A DNA stretch of 64,000 bases from positions 690,001-754,000 of the forward strand of contig JACEVL010000130.1 in assembly GCA_020284085.1 (NCBI GenBank), in the 5' to 3' direction. Both the position numbers and the translations under genes were made by a program. This DNA is from Aporrectodea caliginosa. Lineage: Eukaryota; Annelida; Clitellata; Crassiclitellata; Lumbricidae. A model generated the notes under the pieces. The model saw only the letters and a list, made by a program, of their open reading frames with translations. It was not told where the DNA came from and ran no database searches. Below are positions 1-11,618 of the stretch, one piece after another (the stretch's first letter is position 1; each line of letters opens with the position of its first letter).

Positions 1-155
1 AACTTATTCCCGGAGAATGTGCCGACCATAGCATGACGTTATTAAATAAATGTGTATGCGTAGTTATGCGCTTAGCTTTAATGCAGAGCTGGCATTCGGG
101 GTCTATGAATGCCAAAGTGCCTAGGGTCTACGACGACCTTAAAATGGCCATGCTT
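1..155 (+). repeat. dispersed repeat family E, cut by window start
   Basis: Inverted match to 1858-2010: shared ATGTGCCGACCA, AGCATGACGT, TAGCTTTAA and GGTCTACGACGACCTTAAAA. A short piece recurs at 60107-60175. Confidence 0.7.
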
Positions 156-230
156 GGTTCAAAGCCTAACACTTCTGCTTTTAAGTGTTTAAACTTTAAA
201 CCGGTAACCAAATGTCATACCATCTTGAGC

Positions 231-1234
231 TAACGTATTCAGGTTTTCACTAGACAGTTAATTCTTGATCTGAAAAACTAGGCCTACAGTTCTTAAACTG
301 TGAAGTTCTTTTCTATTTATTAATATTCGCTGTGTTTATAGGCTACAGACTGTAAACTTGTGTTGGATATAGAAATTATATGCTGTATAAGAAAAAGTAT
401 AAACTCATCTTGTAATTGTCCGCCCATTTTCAAATAGACGGCTAGGCCTACAGCAAAATGCATAGGCCTGTTCCGGTAGTCTTTGACTTGGTCTCAATTT
501 TGACCAGTTATCGATGGATATGCCTAGGTCATTATAAGAAGCCGAATCAAGCTTTTCTACCTACGGTTACATTTTCTCCGTGCACATTTTCAAGGCCTTC
601 TTTTCGCATCTCATCCATGACGTAATCTACAGCAAAAAGTAAACGTATTTCATCAAGTAGTTCAAAGCACAGCACGATTATAGTATATGCTATCTACATG
701 ACTCTATTATTATTGCTGCATATGAATTCATAAACAGTTACGCTATACATAGGCCTAATATGGCAGCAACTCATGTGCATGAAAATGTAGGCCTTCAATC
801 TTATATCCGTTAGCTATGTTGCTATTACCTTCTTGGGTGGACAATCACTTCCCCGGTGGATAATCAGCCAAAGCGTTTGATTTAATTAAAAGGTTTGATC
901 TAGATTTAAAGTGGTCAAAATCGCAAACCAGATTTACTTCGGATAAAAGCCTTAAATCAAGCAGTTGTATGTCGTGCGTGTAATAATAGCATGTTGTATA
1001 ACCGAGTTGTGACTATAAATAAGACTAACATGGAATCGGTTCTGGTTTCTTTCATTGTTTTCTCTGTCTGTTTCCTACCCGTCTTCCAGTGCCTTGATTC
1101 CCCTCTCGTCATTTCTGATCATTTGGAGCAGTAGGAGCGTTCTGTTTCAAATTGTAATGGATGGTTACTTTGTCTCTTTTTGCTCGTTCCTGGTTGAGTT
1201 AACGGTTATGTTGCTTCGGTGGCCAATGTGGAAT
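231..1234. other. no gene seen
   Basis: AT-rich, no splice-linked coding, several GGCCTA words, no clear repeat. Confidence 0.6.
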
Positions 1235-1440
1235 CTGTTCAGTGTGACATAGGTAGCCAACTGATTAGAGTACGGTCTGTAACACGGAGAGCACAGGTAC
1301 GAGGGTGGCCTCGGCTGAGGCAGTTACTGTGCAGGGACCTTGAGCAAATGCTTTGCTCAGCGCCATCGATGCTCTGTCGTATGGTCGTGTGTGCACTTTT
1401 GAACTTTGCAAGGAGGGCAATATAACAATACATTAAATTT
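1235..1440 (+). mobile_element. SINE family D, diverged
   Basis: GGGACCTTGAGCAAATGCTT, GCTCAGCGCCATCGATGCTC and TGTCGTATGGTCGTG match 17105-17190 and 37220-37290. Confidence 0.5.
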
Positions 1441-1833
1441 TCTATTGAATTGCATTAAGTCAGCCATATAATTTTCACTACTTTTTAATTCCTGTTTGTC
1501 TATCATTGTTCTTGGCACTTGGTGTAATGGTGTCATTGTGTTTTCAATTAATTTGAAGCTGGAATTTGACCTTCAGACGCCATAGGCTACTGTATTTTGT
1601 CAGATGAATGCTGAACAACGTTTCGCTTGGTCGCCTGATGACCTCTGGTGTCTGCTTTCCTCAACTAATGCACTGCTCGGCTTTGACACTTTCACCCAAC
1701 TGTTTACCACGAGTAAACGCTCCTTGAAGGTTTTTTCTATTGAACAGGGACTGAGAAGAATTTCTACGTCTGGTCATTTGTGTCTGATTAGGTGAATATA
1801 ATTATATGCACCTACATGTATTTCCGTTTAATA

Positions 1834-2440
1834 TCATGGCCGCTGTAGTATAACGGGATTAAGCAGAAGGGCCGTTTTTAGGTCGTCGTAGGCCCAATAA
1901 GCACTCTTGCATTCGTAGACCCAAACTGCCAGCTCGGCTTTAAAGCTAAACGCAATCACATTATTAATTGACGTCATGCTGTGGTCGGCACATCCTCTGG
2001 TAATAAGTTGCCTAACAACCTGCAACATGAACTCCTCAGCCTCTCTTAGACTCTTTTCCGTAAACGCTTGAAGACCATTTTGTTTGATGGAGGTTTTATT
2101 CTGTTAGGTCGGGAGTGCCTCTGGTGAGTCTCTCTTGAAGTGGCGCTATATAAAAATCTGCAATTACAATTACAATCTCTGATCTCGCACTTAGAAACAT
2201 GACGTGTCAGTCATGCAAGACTACAGAAATCTGAAAAAGGAAAACATCATTAGATCATGTTGGATTTGATGTGCATTCATAATGACATGCGATGCAGGAC
2301 ATAAAACACCTTCAGCGTTTAGTTCTTCAACAGATTACATCAAGTAGACTATTTATTTCCTTTGACTTTCGTACGTAAGCAAAGTATAAATAATAATTCA
2401 ACTAGGCGTGCAAGACGATAACTCCATGAAATAATATGTA
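1834..2440 (+). repeat. dispersed repeat family E plus flank, duplicated at 18.4-20.4 kb
   Basis: Holds GTCGTCGTAGGCCCAATAAG through a GGGAGTGCCTCTGGTGAGTC...GTGGCGCTATATAAAA end and an AATTAC tail, then about 260 bp more. All of it, including the part after the tail, is repeated at 18420-18865 plus 20287-20425. Confidence 0.75.
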
Positions 2441-2472
2441 CATATACTACATAGGCTATAGGCCCTATGCAT

Positions 2473-2846
2473 ACGCCGGTATCACGAAATAGAGTATCTG
2501 TCCTAGGACTATCCGGGGGGATGTATGAATTTATCCCCCCGGAATAAACCGGTTTAGAGTATCCGGGGGGATAAACCATTCTATCCCCCCCCCCATCGTC
2601 ATACGCATGTGCGATAGCCTCGGCGAAAATCCAGTCAAAATCACCAAAACGAAGTAAATTGATTTCAGGTCGACTTACAAACTACAGATACGCAATTTAA
2701 AAATGTTATGTGTACAATAAATCCAAACAGTACGACTGAATACAATGTCATTTAGAAACCGCCAAAAATGCAAATTAAACCGAATACTCCATTTCGCTAC
2801 TGGGGATACTCATGATGAAGGATACTCTATATCGTGACACCGGCGT
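2473..2846. mobile_element. MITE with 24-bp terminal inverted repeats
   Basis: Ends ACGCCGGTATCACGAAATAG and (inverted) ACGCCGGTGTCACGATATAG, continuing AGTATC. TGCAT lies on both sides (2468-2472, 2847-2851). The interior has inverted CCGGGGGGAT/ATCCCCCCGG blocks. Superfamily not identified; no coding. Confidence 0.75.
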
Positions 2847-2879
2847 TGCATCAACCTCCTTAGCCGTAACTGCATCTAC

Positions 2880-3220
2880 CAATAATAGCGCCTGCGCCGC
2901 GCTGTCGCCCGCTCATTCACCGCTTCTGCTACCTCCGCCCTGATCTTTGCCTTCGTCACAACTAGACTTGACTGTTGTTGCTCACTCTACGCTGGTCTCC
3001 CTGCTGGTCGACTGAGGTGCTTGGATAGGATCTTCCGTTCTGCTGCCCGCCTTATCGACCGTATACCCAAATTTGGCCATGTATGTAGTTACATGCGCGA
3101 CGTTCTCCACTGGCTCCCTTCTGAGCAGCGGATTGCGTATAAGATAGCTGCCCTAGTCTGGCGCTGCTGACTAGGCCTCGCTCCTGCCTATCTTCGTGAA
3201 CTCTGCTGCCCTGACCTTAG
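2880..3220 (+). mobile_element. LINE reverse-transcriptase C-terminal remnant
   Basis: Translates, with breaks, to FVTTRLDCCCSLYAGLPAG, RCLDRIFRSAARLIDRIPKF, LHWLPSEQRIAYKIAALVW and LGLAPAYLRELCC, the thumb/C-terminal part of CR1-group LINEs. An in-frame stop shows it is dead. Confidence 0.8.
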
Positions 3221-3861
3221 ATTGTGTTTCAGGAATTGAACACAATTGGCCCTACATAAATGAATCGTAATCGTAAACTCAAAATTTCTAATGCGCTACT
3301 TTAGAGCTAAGCGCAGAGCAGCAGCTTATTCACAAGTACTTCGTCAGGTCAAAGGGGTTGTCCGGAGATGGCTTGGGTAGGCCTCTTAAAGGGGCATTAT
3401 ATCAAATATCCTGAAAGGGAAATTCCAAGCCCGGTTGTCAGAGAGACCAGATAGAAGAGGTAGACAGCTGAAGCAAAGAAATCATAAGGGATTATCTGAT
3501 TTCGTTATTAGCCTGTGACTTAAAAAAAATTAAAAGTGTTATTGTCAATCGCCGAGTACACTGACTAACCGATTGAATCTTCGAGTACTTTACTTCCAGA
3601 CAGTCTTCGAGGAAATCGATCGCCCAGTTCGGCCAGTCTGTTGAAGGTCTTGTACTTCCGGTTACCATTTAGAACCTCGTCTTTTATTTTATTGACTCCA
3701 ACTGGAAAATGAAAAAAACAGTATCAGTGACATCTCAAAGTATAAATGCGTCTAAGTGCTTCCAGAAATACTGACGGGCAGTCGCTAGATTAAAATTTCA
3801 ATAAATAGGTCTAATGTCACGCATGTGTGTTTTGTGTCTCAATGAGTCGAAGAAGAAGACG

Positions 3862-3985
3862 AAAACTCCGCCACTGCTCGTACTCTGGCAGTTCCAGTTT
3901 AAAGCCTGGATAAAGGAGGATAAAGGACTCTAATGAATTTTGTTATCACACAGTGTCGTTAAACTGAAACTGCTACTACCAAGAA
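3862..3985 (+). repeat. dispersed repeat family F, followed by a GGA tract
   Basis: CTCCGCCACTGCTCGTACTC, CACAGTGTCGTTAAACTGAA, ACTGCTACTACC; the GAGGAGGAGG tract at 3990-4080 starts directly after it. Confidence 0.65.
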
Positions 3986-4093
3986 TGCGAAGAATGAGGA
4001 AGAGGAGGAGGAAAAGGAGGAGGAGGAGCAAGAGGAGGAGGAGGAGGAGCAAGAGGAGGAGGAGGAGAAGAAGGAGAAGTCCTTAACTAACTA

Positions 4094-4330
4094 TGAGAGG
4101 CAGCTATGAGTATGAAGTGTTAGCGAATTTATTTTCTTAGCCTCGGCATATGAGGGCGGGAGGCCAGTCTTTTTCCCTGCTGTTTGATCTTCCCACCGAC
4201 AGTTTACGATCATTGGACTCATTTTTTTTTAAATAGCTGAACGTGTTTACTGTGGGCGCAAGAAAGAATAAATTTCTAAACTTTCTTCCCTGGCAGGGAT
4301 TTGAATCCACGACCTCTCGCTTTACAACTT
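4094..4330 (-). mobile_element. SINE family C, diverged, head broken by a palindrome
   Basis: Shares GCCTCGGCATATGAGGG, CTTCCCACCGACAGT and GGATTTGAATCCACGACC (inverted head). The head is cut by the hairpin at 4328-4415. Confidence 0.65.
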
Positions 4331-4415
4331 TATTATAATATCTGCTTAATATTCAAGGGTCGCGGCACACTACCCATCGCGACCCTTTGAATATTAAGCA
4401 GTTATTATAATAAAG
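4328..4415. repeat. 88-bp near-perfect hairpin
   Basis: Arms of about 37 bp (CTTTATTATAATATCTGCTT onward) around a 13-base loop ACACTACCCAT; inserted in the head of a SINE. Confidence 0.88.
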
Positions 4416-4725
4416 TAATCTGATACAACTAACAAACAACAAACTCATTGTTTTAACTCGAACATCGCATTTGCCTAGGCCAATTGGAACTGCACTTTGA
4501 CCTGCACACTGTCGTAGCAATTCAGACAATTTGCACAAGTACAATATGCTTCGGAGCTATAATGAAAACTCCCAATTTCAACAATTAAATCGGTCCTAAC
4601 TACAATCCTTGCACTACAGCCTGTTGAACCGAGAATCCAGTTGAAAACATTCTTCATAGTAAGAGTAGGCCTAATACAAAGCGACCAGCCAACTACTTTG
4701 CTTATTCCTCATATTTCCAGATATT

Positions 4726-4970
4726 GTATGTATGTATGTATGTATCATGTATGTATGTATGAGCACTTGTTATAGCGCCCCTTCAAGATTTCTACTCAGA
4801 GGCGCTCCCGACTACAGCGCGGACACTGAATCGGAGTTTCACGCCGAAGCGCATGAGCAATTGCGAGTGAAGGACTTGCCTAGGATCCTTACGCGGCGGC
4901 TTGAGGTGGATTCGAACCCGCAACCCTCCGGCTGCAAGGCACTGAACATACCCCTACACCACCGCTCCCC
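4726..4970 (-). mobile_element. tRNA-derived SINE (family A, single head)
   Basis: Inverted copy of the 58661 element, with B-box GGTTCGAATCC and tail (ATAC)n on the minus strand, here seen as TATG repeats at its low-coordinate end. Confidence 0.83.
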
Positions 4971-5049
4971 ACATATTACATGCGCTCATCGGGTGCTTAA
5001 GCTCCTGTTTAGCCCCGAGCCACAACGGCACTTAACCTATGAGCAGGAA

Positions 5050-5879
5050 TGAAATGTATTGGGAGACAGTCAGAACAAGTTGGGAAAGACTAGTGCATGT
5101 ATGTGAACAGGAGCGAAACGTATGAAAATCTAAACTGATGTCTTCTATTGCGCCGTTGCTATAGAAGCCATCAGAGTGAAATCGTAAGCAAAACTCATAA
5201 TCCATTGGAAAAGCCAGAGCAAATATTTTATCTTCACCCGGAGACTTTGTCTGTCTGCTATCGTAATCGTAATCTCGTCAACTTCTAAAGCGCCACTGAT
5301 CGGTCGCTGGTCGGGGAAGACTTGTAGGCAAGACATAAATGAATGGAAAATAAATTCAACCGGAAACAACATGGGAGCGATGATTGTGGGGGAAATGCTA
5401 GCCTGAACTAGTGGGTAGAACTTCCTCTTCCCCTCCCCATTACAAATCGAACTCTGTTGCAAGAAGCTTGGCTGAAGATAACAGAAGGACTCGTTAACCC
5501 ATGCCTGGCATACCTCTGCTGAACTCGATCTGGTTTAGAATATCCTTCGAAAGACGGCACGCAATGGGTGGCACCGTCCCCAATGCTACCGCCAGAAAAA
5601 CGACCAACGACCATCCTGAAACAGAAAAAGCATTCCATGGGATAAAACAGTTCTTTTACGGTTGGCAAAGAAATTAATCTCTAACTAACAACAAACTTAG
5701 TTTACGCTACAGACAACCGCTTGATTTTGATAGGTTTGAAATGAGGTTTCTAAATGTTAAAATAAATACACGGATTCTAAAAACTCGAACCTGTACATAT
5801 AAAATTGTAGGGGAAACGTTACAAATAAAAATTTATGCATGTATGTGTATGTTTGTGTATGTGTGCATGTAGGTATGTT
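5050..5879. other. no gene seen
   Basis: A frame of about 105 codons on the minus strand has no recognisable motif; nothing else. Confidence 0.5.
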
Positions 5880-6012
5880 AGTTAGTTGCTGTTTAACGAC
5901 ACTGGGTGAGTGTGTCATAACAAAGTTGATTAGCGTCGCCCTCCTCCTCTCTCCACTAATCTCCAGGCTTGGGACTGGCACTGTCATAGTACGAACAGTG
6001 GCGGAGTCACGT
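5880..6012 (-). repeat. dispersed repeat family F, inverted copy
   Basis: GTTTAACGACACTGGGTGAG, CAGGCTTGGGACTGGCACTG, ACGAACAGTGGCGGAGTCAC match the reverse complement of 14930-15058. GTAT microsatellites flank it on both sides. Confidence 0.65.
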
Positions 6013-6509
6013 AGGTATGTATATATGTATGTATATATGCCGACGAGGGTATGTATCTATGTAAGTATGTATGTATTCATGTATGTGTGTATGTATGCAT
6101 GTACGTACGTACGTATGTATGTAGAACTTACTTATGTCGGGATTGTGTCAACAAGTGATTCGATGGCTGCTTGTTCTACCTGCAAATGGCACCCTACAGA
6201 TGGCACCCTGTAAATGGCACCCTAGAGATGACAACCTGCAAATGGCACCCTGTCAGCGCAGAGGTGAACATTAGACCTATTTCTCTGCCTCCTGTCTCTG
6301 GTCTAGTTGTCAACCGGAATCGGATCTTCACTTATCATCTCTGGACTACCCTTCTGAAACGACGAAGCGCTCGTGATTAAGCGTGTGCCCTGCGCTTAGA
6401 TTTAGGGTAGCGCTTCAGCAGTTAGAGTTTACTATAATTCGTGTACCTGTTGTGGCACCACCTATAGGATGCCGGGTGAATGAACAGTTCGTTTAATCTG
6501 TCAAGTTGT

Positions 6510-7010
6510 CCGATTGTCTAGTGATTAATAACAGTACTTGTGTTGGATTGTCGACCTAGTGGCAAGTTAGGGGTTCAAATCGTTGCCAAGGCAGAATGCT
6601 TTTAGATTTCTTCTCCACTTACACAACCCTACAACGCCGTCTATAAAATGTGTCGACTGCCGTATACTGTCAGTGGGAAGATCCGACGGTGAGGGAGAGG
6701 AAAGGACCCAAGCCTTCACCTGCCGAGACTAAGTAAAATGAAGTCGCTAACACTTTAAACCCCTGGCTGCCAGTGGCGGCCCTACGGCAGGGCAAGCCAA
6801 GGAAATGCCTTGGTTAATGCCTTTGCCCTGGTCGTTGCTATGCCAGAATTTTTGCCCTGCCAAGAATTTATTTGGGCATAAATCGCTGGTTACTTGCATG
6901 ACTGCCCTGACTATGCCCTGGTTACATATATGTCTGGGGCCGCCTTTGCTGGCTGCCTCTCGGGTTGTATTCCCCCTCTCTTGTCTTGCACTTTAATCGC
7001 TCTTAGCTGC
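6510..7010 (+). mobile_element. SINE family C split by a hAT MITE
   Basis: Head GTCTAGTGATTAATAACAG with GGGGTTCAAATC, body CAGTGGGAAGATCCGACGG and GAAGTCGCTAACACTT, broken at 6771-6948 by a MITE; the end resumes at 6957. Confidence 0.7.
6771..6948. mobile_element. hAT-type MITE, 178 bp
   Basis: Terminal repeats CAGTGGCGGCCC and CAAAGGCGGCCCC with an exact 8-bp duplication CTGGCTGC (6763-6770, 6949-6956). Inserted in a SINE family C copy. Confidence 0.85.
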
Positions 7011-7334
7011 TTTACTTCTGTGAAGTAAAAATTCTGTGAAGAAAAAATTATATTCGCGGCCTGCTCAGCTGAGACAGGATTGTACTCAACCTGTCTGTAC
7101 GTCTGCATTCTTTTACTTACCTCTGTCCATCTTTGTCTGCGTGTATCCAAAGTGCGGACGATGTTGGTTATGAACTACAAGTCTTCGTACACACGGCCGA
7201 ACGTTGATGGACTGGAGAGGGAAGGAAGGAGGGGAGGTCGAAGGCCTGGTTAAGTTACGATTTTGCGCGGATGCGCTGTGGGGTCAATGTCGAGGCTAAT
7301 AAACTCGATCTGGCAAAGATAGCGACAAGAACTT

Positions 7335-7365
7335 GAGGAGGAGGAGAGGAGGAGAGGAGGAGGAG

Positions 7366-7434
<69 letters not shown>

Positions 7435-7755
7435 AAGAGAAAGAGAGAGAGAGAGAGAAGGAGGAGAGTCGAGTAGTAGAAGAAGAAATAAGAGGCCAAG
7501 GAGGAGAGAGAAGGAGGAAGAAAGAGGAGGAATAGAAGAAGAATTAAGAGGAGGAGGCGGAGGACGAGGACGAGGAGGACGAGGAGGAGGAGAAGAAGAA
7601 GGAGGAGGAGGAGAAGAACAAGAACAAGAAGAACAAGAAGAACAAGAAGAACAAGAAGAAGGAGGAGGAGGAGGAGGAGAAGGAGATCAAGAACAAGAAC
7701 AAGCAGAAGCAGAGGAAGAGGCAGGAGTAAGGAAAAGAAGGACGAGGAAGACCCC
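7335..7755 (+). repeat. polypurine tract of about 420 bp (GA, GGA, GAAG, AAGAAC)
   Basis: The plus strand is nearly all purines, including about 35 uninterrupted GA units (7363-7420) and imperfect GGA/AAG arrays. No gene. Confidence 0.95.
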
Positions 7756-8166
7756 AGGGAATTTATGTCTGGCGTTTTCCTTGCCCTGCACTTTTAACGC
7801 CTTAGCTGTTAATCTGATCCACAGACGCACTATGCCACCATCGGAGACAATGCGACTGTTATTTTGGACTTTTAGACAATAAGTGCCTCTATTAAAAGCG
7901 CTAATCCCTTACGAGATTGTCTTCCTTTTCTGTTAGGCTAGAGCGCACATGACGTACAAAATGTAATAGCATAGTGTTACATTACAGTTGGTTTAAAAGC
8001 CCTATAATATATGGTGCACTTCGGATCCATACAACTATGCGATCGAATGTCTCATGTACCCGGATTAGTCTTTTGGAGATTATTTTCCACTGAACAAAAA
8101 CGTAAGTTAGCTTGGAAAACATTTTTAATTAACATTAAATAACGCCTTTTAAGGTCTGTTAGTTTC

Positions 8167-8170
8167 CCTT

Positions 8171-8207
<37 letters not shown>
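8167..8207. repeat. (TA)n microsatellite
   Basis: About 20 TA units; a CACACGCAACACGTGCGTGTGA-type alternating stretch follows at 8225-8300. Confidence 0.9.
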
Positions 8208-8208
<1 letters not shown>

Positions 8209-8879
8209 ACTGCAAGACTGCATTGTGTTGCGTGTATGACTGTACATGTATGTCACACGCAACACGTGCGTGTGACGTGTGTATGTGATATGTGGGTGTC
8301 ACATGTGCGTAAAATTATAGTTAATAACAGAAAGAATATTTACTGACTCTTTTCCAAGCAAGATATGGATGAGCAGCGTGACTCCCTATCAGGTTCTGAT
8401 TACCGTTCAGATCTATCGGATGATTAGAACTGTTTGATTGAAATGATCTCATGATGGCAAATACAGTGTAATTTAACTAGATCTATATAGCGCTTTACAC
8501 CATTGCAACCACATAAACGATGCTGGAGCTAGTTAATAATGGGTCTAGGTCTCTAGGACATTTCTCCTTGAACATTTCACCCGGACATTTCCTCCGACAT
8601 TCACCCCAGACATTTCTCCCCAGGACAATTTCCCCCGGATATTTTCCCTTTTGATCACTTACCCAGCATAAATATTAATTAGAAGCTCCATTATATTCGC
8701 TATTTCAATTAATGAATTTTTTAAATTATTTAAATCCAAAACTGTTTAATAATTATGTGCCTATAAAAATCTTTGTTAAACCGTAGTTTAGGTTTTTCGT
8801 ATTCGTTCATTTGGTAACCCAAACATTACATTATTAACAATTACACTGAGGTCGCTCAACTTAATTAAGGTGACACAGG

Positions 8880-9075
8880 AGAGTCCAGTGATATTTTCGT
8901 GAATAAGAAGTAGAATAAGAATAATAATTATTTGATTTTCGTTCAGCAGAAGTAGAAGTAGAATAAAAATTATTTTAAGAACGAGAATAGAATAAGAAGT
9001 GAAATTAAGACCTTCAGAAGTGAATAAGAATAAGAAGCATAATTATTTTAAGAACGAAAATTATGAGACTTCTAA
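8880..9075 (+). repeat. degenerate AGAAGTAGAAGTA/AATTATTT tandem array
   Basis: Units AATAAGAAGTAGAA and AAAATTATTTTAAGAACGA repeat irregularly; the same words form the array at 10630-10850. Confidence 0.8.
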
Positions 9076-9239
9076 TTTTCAGGTGCCATGTGTTATTACT
9101 GTGATGAAGTAGATCCCTCACAGAACAGTAGAAGTACATTATACCTGTATTCCTGGAATCCTGGGTGTGGGGGTTATATAGCTATAAACTGGGTTAAACC
9201 GGCCTTAGGGCTTAGGGGCTAATAATATGCAAATTCCGG

Positions 9240-9246
9240 GTAAATG

Positions 9247-9278
<32 letters not shown>

Positions 9279-9400
9279 TTCGTTTATTCACAACACCAAG
9301 CTGACAGGTCGCAACTTGTTACAGGTAACAGATAGGAAAAATTGTCTAAGCTCTGACAGTTAGTTATTAAATGGGTTGAGATAGCAAATATTATCTCTGC
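9240..9400 (-). mobile_element. LINE 3' end with (ATTG)n tail
   Basis: On the minus strand, GTAACAAGTTGCGACCTGTC, CAGCTTGGTGTTGTGAATAA then CGAAATTG repeats. The same 3' end is recognisable at 32761-32825, 46080-46125 and 53435-53480. Confidence 0.55.
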
Positions 9401-10309
9401 TCTAACTAAGGAAGAATTATAGGCTGGTGGCAATGTTAGTTAGGGTAACCAATATGGTATAGACCGGAGATAATGTAATGCAGCTATTGTGCAGGGCTGA
9501 GGTGTTGTCACCGGCCCTCTGAGGGAGCCAGCTATAGACCGGCAGGCTGGCTGACCAGAGGAGTGAGGTATAAGATGTGATTGGTCAGTGGGAAGAGCCA
9601 GGGGTCAGGCACATGTGACTTAGGAAAGGTAGGCAACGGACAAGGGGTAGTCCTTGGCGTGCCTGGCTATGAAGGAGAGTGGTCGTCTCTGGTGTAGAGA
9701 AGAGCGTGGAGAGAAAGCAAGGGAAGCGTCTGGCCAGGGCCTAGATCAAGGATGAAATATATACTAGGCTAGAAGATTTTCTGTAGGAATATCTAAGGTG
9801 ATATTGGTATTTGGACGGTAGAGAGGGCCAAGTTCAAGGAAACGGTCCACTTTGTTTGACCTGGGGTCATATCGGCCTCAGAGTTGTTTGAATTGGCACG
9901 AAGGCCTCTTGTGCCCTTAGTGATATTCTTTGTGCGACCTTCATTTAGCTCTTAGTAATTTAATACCTAGTGTTATCAAATGTTCTCCCATTCCAGCCGG
10001 GGTGCTTCCCCTATTGATCCCCGGGGAGAGTTATGCATGGCAGAGACATGAGCTCTCTGATCGGCTTGAACCTTGGCTCACTAGCCACGAGTCTCCCCTT
10101 GATCATGGGACGCAGATGCCATCGGCCTCTTGGCAACGAAACCCATGCCTGCATTCGACCCATGAGGGATTAGAACCCGTTTATCAGGTCATGAAATAGA
10201 GTATTCTTCACAGTACCGCCATACAGAAATATGTTTAAAATGCATGTTCCTTATTTGGATTTGACGTACAACTATGCGCATAATGTGAATCTCGTAGCTA
10301 ATCTCATGA

Positions 10310-10530
10310 ACTCCAGCCTACTTTCGCCACAGTTCTGCACTCCTGGCCAACTCTGCTTTAATTAGTACACTGACCGTACACTGTTGGTCAGAAGATGAGA
10401 TGGCGAGGGAGAGGACTGACTCTCAGCCCTCATTTGGGGAAGCTAAGAAAATGAAGTCGCTAACACTTCATACATATAGCTGCTTCAGGGATAGTTTAAG
10501 GGACTGCTCTTCTTTCTCCTCCTCTTTTTC
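10310..10530 (+). mobile_element. SINE family C, 3' part
   Basis: GTACACTGTTGGTCAGAAGA, GGCGAGGGAGAGGACTG, GAAGTCGCTAACACTTCATA and GGGACTGCTCTTCTTT match the body and end of the family; no tRNA head. Confidence 0.6.
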
Positions 10531-10629
10531 TTCTTCATTATATTCTCTGTGCATGAGGGAAATGGTTTAAAGGTTTTGTTCATATCTCTAATCTTGATAA
10601 GTGCACGAATACCAGTAAGTAAAATTATG

Positions 10630-10850
10630 TGTTAACCTGAACTAGAAGTAAAATTATTTGAGAACAAGAAGTAGAAGTAAAATTATTTGAGAACTAGAAG
10701 TAGAAGGAGAAGTAAAATTGCTTCAACAGAAGTGAATAAGAAGTAGAAGTAAAATTATTTGAGAACTAGAAGTAGAAGGAGAAGTAAAATCGCTTCAGCA
10801 GAAGTGAATAAAAACTAGAAGTAAAATCAATCAAAGAACTAAAATATCAC
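10630..10850 (+). repeat. tandem array of AGAAGTAGAAGTAAAATTAT units
   Basis: AACTAGAAGTAGAAGGAGAA, GTAAAATTATTTGAGAAC and GCTTCAGCAGAAGTGAATAA repeat with a period of about 100 bp and shorter inner repeats. Confidence 0.85.
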
Positions 10851-11059
10851 TGCAGGAGACCCAGAAGGGCCACCTGAGAACAGTTTGTAATAAATGTTAT
10901 ATGGCCAGCAGTAAATAAATGAACGAAGTTGTGTATAGCTTAACTATTAATTAACTAATAACTTAACTGATGACACAGAAGACACAAATGTACATCTAGC
11001 TTACACGCTCGTGTAACTAAAGTAAGGATGTTTCGGGTAATTCGATTCATTGTCTGAAA

Positions 11060-11550
11060 ATCAATGCGCGGGTGTTCTATGTGAACAAATGCCTTATTCA
11101 CCATGTAGGCCCTATAATGTAGTAGCTCACGTTTAAAAAGATGAAGGCTATAGGTAGTGAGCGGATGGAGAGAGGAATCTCATTCCAATTTCTCGGTCCA
11201 GCACATTTTATCGAGGAGAGTCTAGTCTTGGTGCGGGCAAACGGTATATAGAGAGAGAGTCTATAGCCTATTTGGATTTCTTGAGTGTAGATGGATCAGT
11301 GCATATTTTAACTGTGGGCCCCAATAACTATAGCCCCAGTACTTTTAGGATTTGTCCCAGTAGTTTTGGTGATTTGTCCCTGGTAATAAATACTCTACTG
11401 TCAATGTTAGTTTCCAATAACATTGAAAGTAGATTAGCAGACTTTGTCCAAGTAGTCCAAATACGTTACAATATGCACTGAGATGGATGTTAGCATTTAG
11501 GAGGAAAACCCTTGATATGTAGCCTAGGGGGTCATAAATTGTGGATATAG

Positions 11551-11618
<68 letters not shown>

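Noticed and set aside
7296..7499. Leu/Ser-repeat frame
   Set aside because: Antisense translation of the GA/GGA purine tract.
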